Assembly (NCBI GenBank): GCA_013336525.1
Contig: JAAXTM010000005.1
Location: 1-64,000 of the forward strand
Length of the DNA stretch: 64,000 bases
Direction: 5' to 3'
From: Geobacteraceae bacterium
GTDB taxonomy: Bacteria; Desulfobacterota; Desulfuromonadia; Geobacterales; Pseudopelobacteraceae
The notes below the pieces were generated by a model. It worked only from the letters and a program-made list of their open reading frames with translations, ran no database searches and was not told the origin of the DNA. Positions 59,478 to 64,000 of this stretch are shown one piece after another. Both the position numbers and the translations under genes were made by a program. How positions within the stretch are numbered: position 1 is the stretch's first letter; every line of letters begins with the position of its first letter.

Positions 59478-59565
59478 TGGCGGAGAGGGTGAGATTCGAA
59501 CTCACGGAAGTGTTACCTTCGGCGGTTTTCAAGACCGCTGCCTTAAACCACTCGGCCACCTCTCC
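59478..59565 (-). tRNA. tRNA-Ser (UGA)
   Basis: An 88-base type II tRNA including an encoded CCA. The acceptor starts GGAGAGG and pairs with CCTCTCC; the anticodon stem GCGGT/ACCGC encloses CTTGAAA with anticodon TGA (59531-59529); the long variable arm and the GTTCGAATC T-loop are typical of serine tRNAs. serS lies 112 bases upstream on the same strand. Confidence 0.97.
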
Positions 59566-59676
59566 ATTGTCATGCATCCGACCTTATATCACAACTGTTT
59601 CTGTTTTTCAAATGGTAACCATCACCAAGAGCACGTTATATCAATATTACTGCTGATTTGAATCAAACGCAGAAAT

Positions 59677-60960
<1,284 letters not shown>

Positions 60961-61028
60961 TTATTTTTCAGTAGTAAGCGTGTATTTATTAGCACTTGCG
61001 CCCTTATACGTCAATGCAAAAGAGCCCG

Positions 61029-62051
61029 ATGAAATCAATCATTACCCACATTCTGCTGGGAGCGACACTCCTCAGCCAGCCTTTATGCCTGCACGCAGAG
61101 GAGATCATCATCAACGCCGTTGGTGACATCATGTTGGCCGGAAGGTGGGCACCATTTCTGCGGCAAAAAGGGTATGATCACCCGTTTAATGGCGTCAGGA
61201 ATGAAATGGCCTCTGGTGATATCAATATAGCCAACCTGGAATCGCCTATAGCCGAGGCTGGACAGGAATTTTCCGAAAAAAGGTTTCGTTTCCGCGCAGA
61301 GCCACCTGTTGCAAAGGCCATTCGTGCTGCCGGCTTCAATCTGGTGACGCTTGCTAACAACCATAGTATGGATTTTGGCGGTGATGCGCTGACAGAGACA
61401 TTCCGGCATCTGAACAACAATGGCATTGCCTGGGCTGGCGCCGGTAAAAACCTGTCAGATGCACGTAAAATGGCACTTTACACGATCAAAGGCAAAAAAA
61501 TTGCCTTCTTTGGCTACTCGTTGACCCAACCGATCGAGTTTTTTGCCGGACATAATCGTCCCGGCACCGCCCCCGGCTATGAAGAGCTTGTCGCTGCCGA
61601 CATAGCAAGCGCTCGCAGCCAGACAGACTACGTCATCGTCTCATTTCATTGGGGGAAAGAGGCGATCAGCACGATTCAGCCATACCAGAGGAGCGCAGCC
61701 CACAATGCCATCGAAGCCGGTGCGGATGTTGTCATCGGCCACCACCCCCATATCCTTCAGGGAATCGAACGCTACAAAAACGGTATCATTTTTTACAGCC
61801 TGGGCAATTTCACCTTTGCCAGCAAGAGCAAGAGTGCAGACGTCAGCGCCATTATCCGCCTGAAGCTGAATGATTCCAATCGCATAGCAGAAATACTGCC
61901 GCTCGATGTTCTGCACCGACGGGTCGGCTTTCAACCACAACTGTTGTCTGGTAAGCATGCATTTACCGTTATTGAAAAACTAAGCCGCCTTTCAAGACCC
62001 TTCAATACGGAGATTCAGAGCAAAGACGGCAAATATTTCCTTACTTTCTGA
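61029..62051 (+). CDS. CapA/PgsA-family exported metallophosphoesterase-like protein
   Basis: A protein of 340 residues. The start is taken at ATG 61029, which gives a clean signal peptide (MKSIITHILLGATLL...CLHA); ATG 61014 is also possible. The CapA core is present: NAVGDIMLAGRW, NLESPIAE, LANNHSMDFGG, VSFHWGKEA and HHPHILQGIE, with the metal-binding His and Asp residues. Family members function in poly-gamma-glutamate capsule synthesis or act as envelope phosphoesterases. The real substrate is unknown. It is 12 bases from the radical-SAM gene. Confidence 0.8.
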   Translation: MKSIITHILLGATLLSQPLCLHAEEIIINAVGDIMLAGRWAPFLRQKGYDHPFNGVRNEMASGDINIANLESPIAEAGQEFSEKRFRFRAEPPVAKAIRAAGFNLVTLANNHSMDFGGDALTETFRHLNNNGIAWAGAGKNLSDARKMALYTIKGKKIAFFGYSLTQPIEFFAGHNRPGTAPGYEELVAADIASARSQTDYVIVSFHWGKEAISTIQPYQRSAAHNAIEAGADVVIGHHPHILQGIERYKNGIIFYSLGNFTFASKSKSADVSAIIRLKLNDSNRIAEILPLDVLHRRVGFQPQLLSGKHAFTVIEKLSRLSRPFNTEIQSKDGKYFLTF

Positions 62052-62063
62052 GACCACAATCAC

Positions 62064-63758
62064 ATGAAAATCCTTCTCACAACCCTCCACGCCAAATACT
62101 CGCACGCATCGCTGGCCCTCCCCTGCCTGGCGGCTTACTGCCATGACCTTTCTGGTGCAGATATAACGATTCGCGAATGGACCGTTAACGAACCGCGTGA
62201 GCACATCCTGAGACTTGTCATGGCCGAAGGGGCCGGCCTGATCGCCTTCTCCTGCTACATATGGAATATCGAGCAGACCCTGCGAATTGTTTCTGATATC
62301 AAGAAAATATCTCCTCAAACCCGTATAGTCCTCGGCGGCCCTGAGGTTTCCTTCGGGATATTCGATCTTATGCACGATAACCCTGCAATCGACTTTGTGA
62401 TCAAAGGTGAGGGAGAAGAAACTTTCAGGCGTTTGCTTGTGACTCTGATGGAGGAAAATGCAAGTATACTGCAGGAAAGCCTTGCAGAGATTGAGAACCT
62501 CTTTTTTCGTGACGGCGACGACTCGGTTTCAGGGCCACTCAGCATAAAGAACCTGGAACTCGACAGCCTCCCTTCACCCTTCGAGGCGGGGCTGGTAGAC
62601 TTTTCAAAGCCGTTGATCTACTACGAAACTTCTCGCGGCTGCCCGTTTTCCTGCGCTTTCTGCCTTTCGTCTACGGAGGGGGCGGTACGCTCCTTCAGCA
62701 TGGACAGGATTAAAAAGGATCTTCTGTTTTTGATGAACCGCAATGTTGCACAGATAAAACTGGTGGACCGTACCTTTAACTATGATGCGGTGCGGGCAGG
62801 AGTCATCTGGGATTTCATCCTTGGACATAACCGCAACAGTCATTTTCACTTTGAAATCGCCGCCGATCTTCTGACCGAAAAGAACATGGAGATACTGGCA
62901 CGTGTCCCGGAAAACATCTTCCACTTTGAGATCGGCGTCCAGTCATCATCGGCAGCAACCCTCGAGCAGGTAGGGAGAAAAGCCGATCTGCCACGGATCT
63001 TTGCTAATGTTGAGCGACTAAGGATCGAGACATCGATTGAGCTGCATCTTGATCTGGTGGCTGGCCTGCCGGGTGAGGATTACGACGGATTTTTGATCTC
63101 ATTGCAGGCAATTGCCGAACTGAAGCCGGGCATGATCCAGATCGAGCCGCTTAAAGTACTGAAAGGTGCCCCGATGCGTGCGATTGCCGCTCGTGAAGGA
63201 TATGCTTTTTCGGAGGCCCCTCCTTACACGATATTGCGCAACCCGTGGCTTTCCTACGATGATATCTGCCGTATTGAGACAATCGGGCGCCTGCTTGATC
63301 TTTTTAGCAAGCATGGCGGATTTACGGCAACGTTCCAGGTTCTGCAACGGAGCACGTCATTCTCCGGCATTCTTGACAGCCTGGCACGAAGGGCGGGTAA
63401 CGAAAACCTCTCCAGCATGTCATGCCGAAGGGTTTTCGAGCTTTTTGCACGCCTGGCCGAACCGTTGGGAGATGTGGCGACACTTCATGACGCTCTCTTC
63501 TTTGATTACTGTCAGGTCGAAATGCCGCTGATGGGCAAACTCCCCTCCTTCGCTGCTAATCAGCAGAGCAACTGTTCCTGGCCCGCTCTTCGGGATCTTC
63601 CGGAAGATTGCAACCTGCCGCCAAACAGCAGGGTTAAATCATTCCGTTATGAGTTCAGATGTGATTATCGAACAGAAGAGAAAAACGGGGGACCGGCAGC
63701 CATTACATTTGTCTACGTATCGAGTGCAGGGCGTGGACTGCAGGTGCTAACTGTGTAA
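62064..63758 (+). CDS. B12-binding-domain radical SAM protein (DUF4080 type)
   Basis: A 564-residue protein. Residues 1-130 form a cobalamin-binding-like Rossmann domain (GLIAFSCYIWNIEQTL, IVLGGPEVSF), followed by a radical-SAM domain with CPFSCAFC near residue 195 binding a 4Fe-4S cluster, and a C-terminal helical extension (DUF4080). It probably methylates or otherwise modifies an unknown target. The adjacency to CapA is suggestive but not informative. Confidence 0.8.
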   Translation: MKILLTTLHAKYSHASLALPCLAAYCHDLSGADITIREWTVNEPREHILRLVMAEGAGLIAFSCYIWNIEQTLRIVSDIKKISPQTRIVLGGPEVSFGIFDLMHDNPAIDFVIKGEGEETFRRLLVTLMEENASILQESLAEIENLFFRDGDDSVSGPLSIKNLELDSLPSPFEAGLVDFSKPLIYYETSRGCPFSCAFCLSSTEGAVRSFSMDRIKKDLLFLMNRNVAQIKLVDRTFNYDAVRAGVIWDFILGHNRNSHFHFEIAADLLTEKNMEILARVPENIFHFEIGVQSSSAATLEQVGRKADLPRIFANVERLRIETSIELHLDLVAGLPGEDYDGFLISLQAIAELKPGMIQIEPLKVLKGAPMRAIAAREGYAFSEAPPYTILRNPWLSYDDICRIETIGRLLDLFSKHGGFTATFQVLQRSTSFSGILDSLARRAGNENLSSMSCRRVFELFARLAEPLGDVATLHDALFFDYCQVEMPLMGKLPSFAANQQSNCSWPALRDLPEDCNLPPNSRVKSFRYEFRCDYRTEEKNGGPAAITFVYVSSAGRGLQVLTV

Positions 63759-63791
63759 ACAGGGCGCTGATGAAGCTCGAGACCAACAGAT

Positions 63792-64000
63792 TCAGAATGC
63801 ACTGCCCTCTTCATGCCACAGGACGGGCTCCATAACCACCTGCCGCCCCAAATCTGCAAGCAGCTCATCCATATCATCAACAAAGCCCGGCATAATGGCG
63901 ATGCGGATGATACCAACACTGTTATCAACAGTACTCATGACATTCATCCCCTCATACGCTTCCAGAATGAATTTCAGAAAGACCATATCCCGGTGGGCAA
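63792..64000 (-). CDS. DUF4911 domain protein, 5' end outside window
   Basis: The frame continues past the right edge, so the N-terminus is missing; the Met at 63986 is internal. The visible part (FLKFILEAYEGMN, IIRIAIMPGF, DELLADLGRQVVMEPV) matches small DUF4911 proteins of the Geobacter group, of unknown function. At least 69 residues are in the window. Confidence 0.6.
   Translation of the reverse strand, partial: AHRDMVFLKFILEAYEGMNVMSTVDNSVGIIRIAIMPGFVDDMDELLADLGRQVVMEPVLWHEEGSAF

Overview
The window is a stretch of chromosome from a Gram-negative anaerobe of the Geobacter/Pelobacter group (Desulfuromonadia). This is inferred from the gene set: a 14-gene nuo operon in which NuoF carries an extra thioredoxin-like N-terminus and a C-terminal ferredoxin domain, an atp operon reduced to atpZ-atpI-atpB-atpE next to hemL, a PEP-CTERM-type TPR lipoprotein (PrsT-like), DUF4080 and DUF4911 proteins, and LarB/LarC. 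No phage, transposon, CRISPR array, rRNA or plasmid functions are visible. Almost all of it is housekeeping DNA, so the more unusual signals are regulatory or sit in small accessory genes.

Layout. 1-11.2 kb: a partial prsT-like TPR lipoprotein (-), yheU and an AspT/YidE-type antiporter (-) with a 14-codon upstream ORF, a GAF-GGDEF diguanylate cyclase (+) behind a good sigma-54 promoter, a type IA topoisomerase without zinc fingers (-), a secreted SUMF1-like protein (+), and the purine-salvage/release-factor operon prmC-hpt-NCS2 permease (-). 11.3-26.5 kb: the complete nuoABCDEFGHIJKLMN operon (-). 26.7-29.8 kb: hemL, then atpZ, atpI, atpB, atpE (+). 29.85-39.6 kb: one long minus-strand run argB-argD-argF-argG-nudix-nitrilase-like-argH-gspA/exeA-gspB-lipoprotein. 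39.7-46.2 kb: recA-pilT-recX-alaS-response regulator/kinase (-). 46.5 kb: a chemotaxis transducer (+). 47.7-51.7 kb: larB-larC-cinA-mutM (-). 51.9-53.7 kb: leuC-leuD (+). 53.8-59.4 kb: a DUF3187 outer-membrane protein (-), tatA (+), an AlaA-like aminotransferase (-), SH3-like, VOC and hemE genes (-), and an S4-domain protein (-). 59.5-64 kb: tRNA-Ser(UGA) and serS (-), then a CapA-family protein and a B12-binding/radical-SAM protein (+), and a partial DUF4911 gene (-) at the right edge.

How the genes work together. NADH dehydrogenase I and the F0 sector of ATP synthase form an energy-conservation block; the c subunit has the residues that coordinate Na+ in sodium-type rotors. HemL and HemE belong to tetrapyrrole synthesis, needed by a cytochrome-rich cell. 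The arg cluster covers acetylglutamate to arginine except ArgC and ArgJ. LarB and LarC make and load the nickel-pincer cofactor.

The most interesting non-coding signal is upstream of the AlaA-like aminotransferase: a 27-codon Ala-rich ORF (8 Ala codons) ends in a segment that can pair with the 5' arm of a strong intrinsic terminator, the arrangement expected of a ribosome-mediated alanine attenuator. A divergent nitrilase-superfamily protein overlapping a Nudix gene inside the arginine operon is the most interesting uncharacterised protein.
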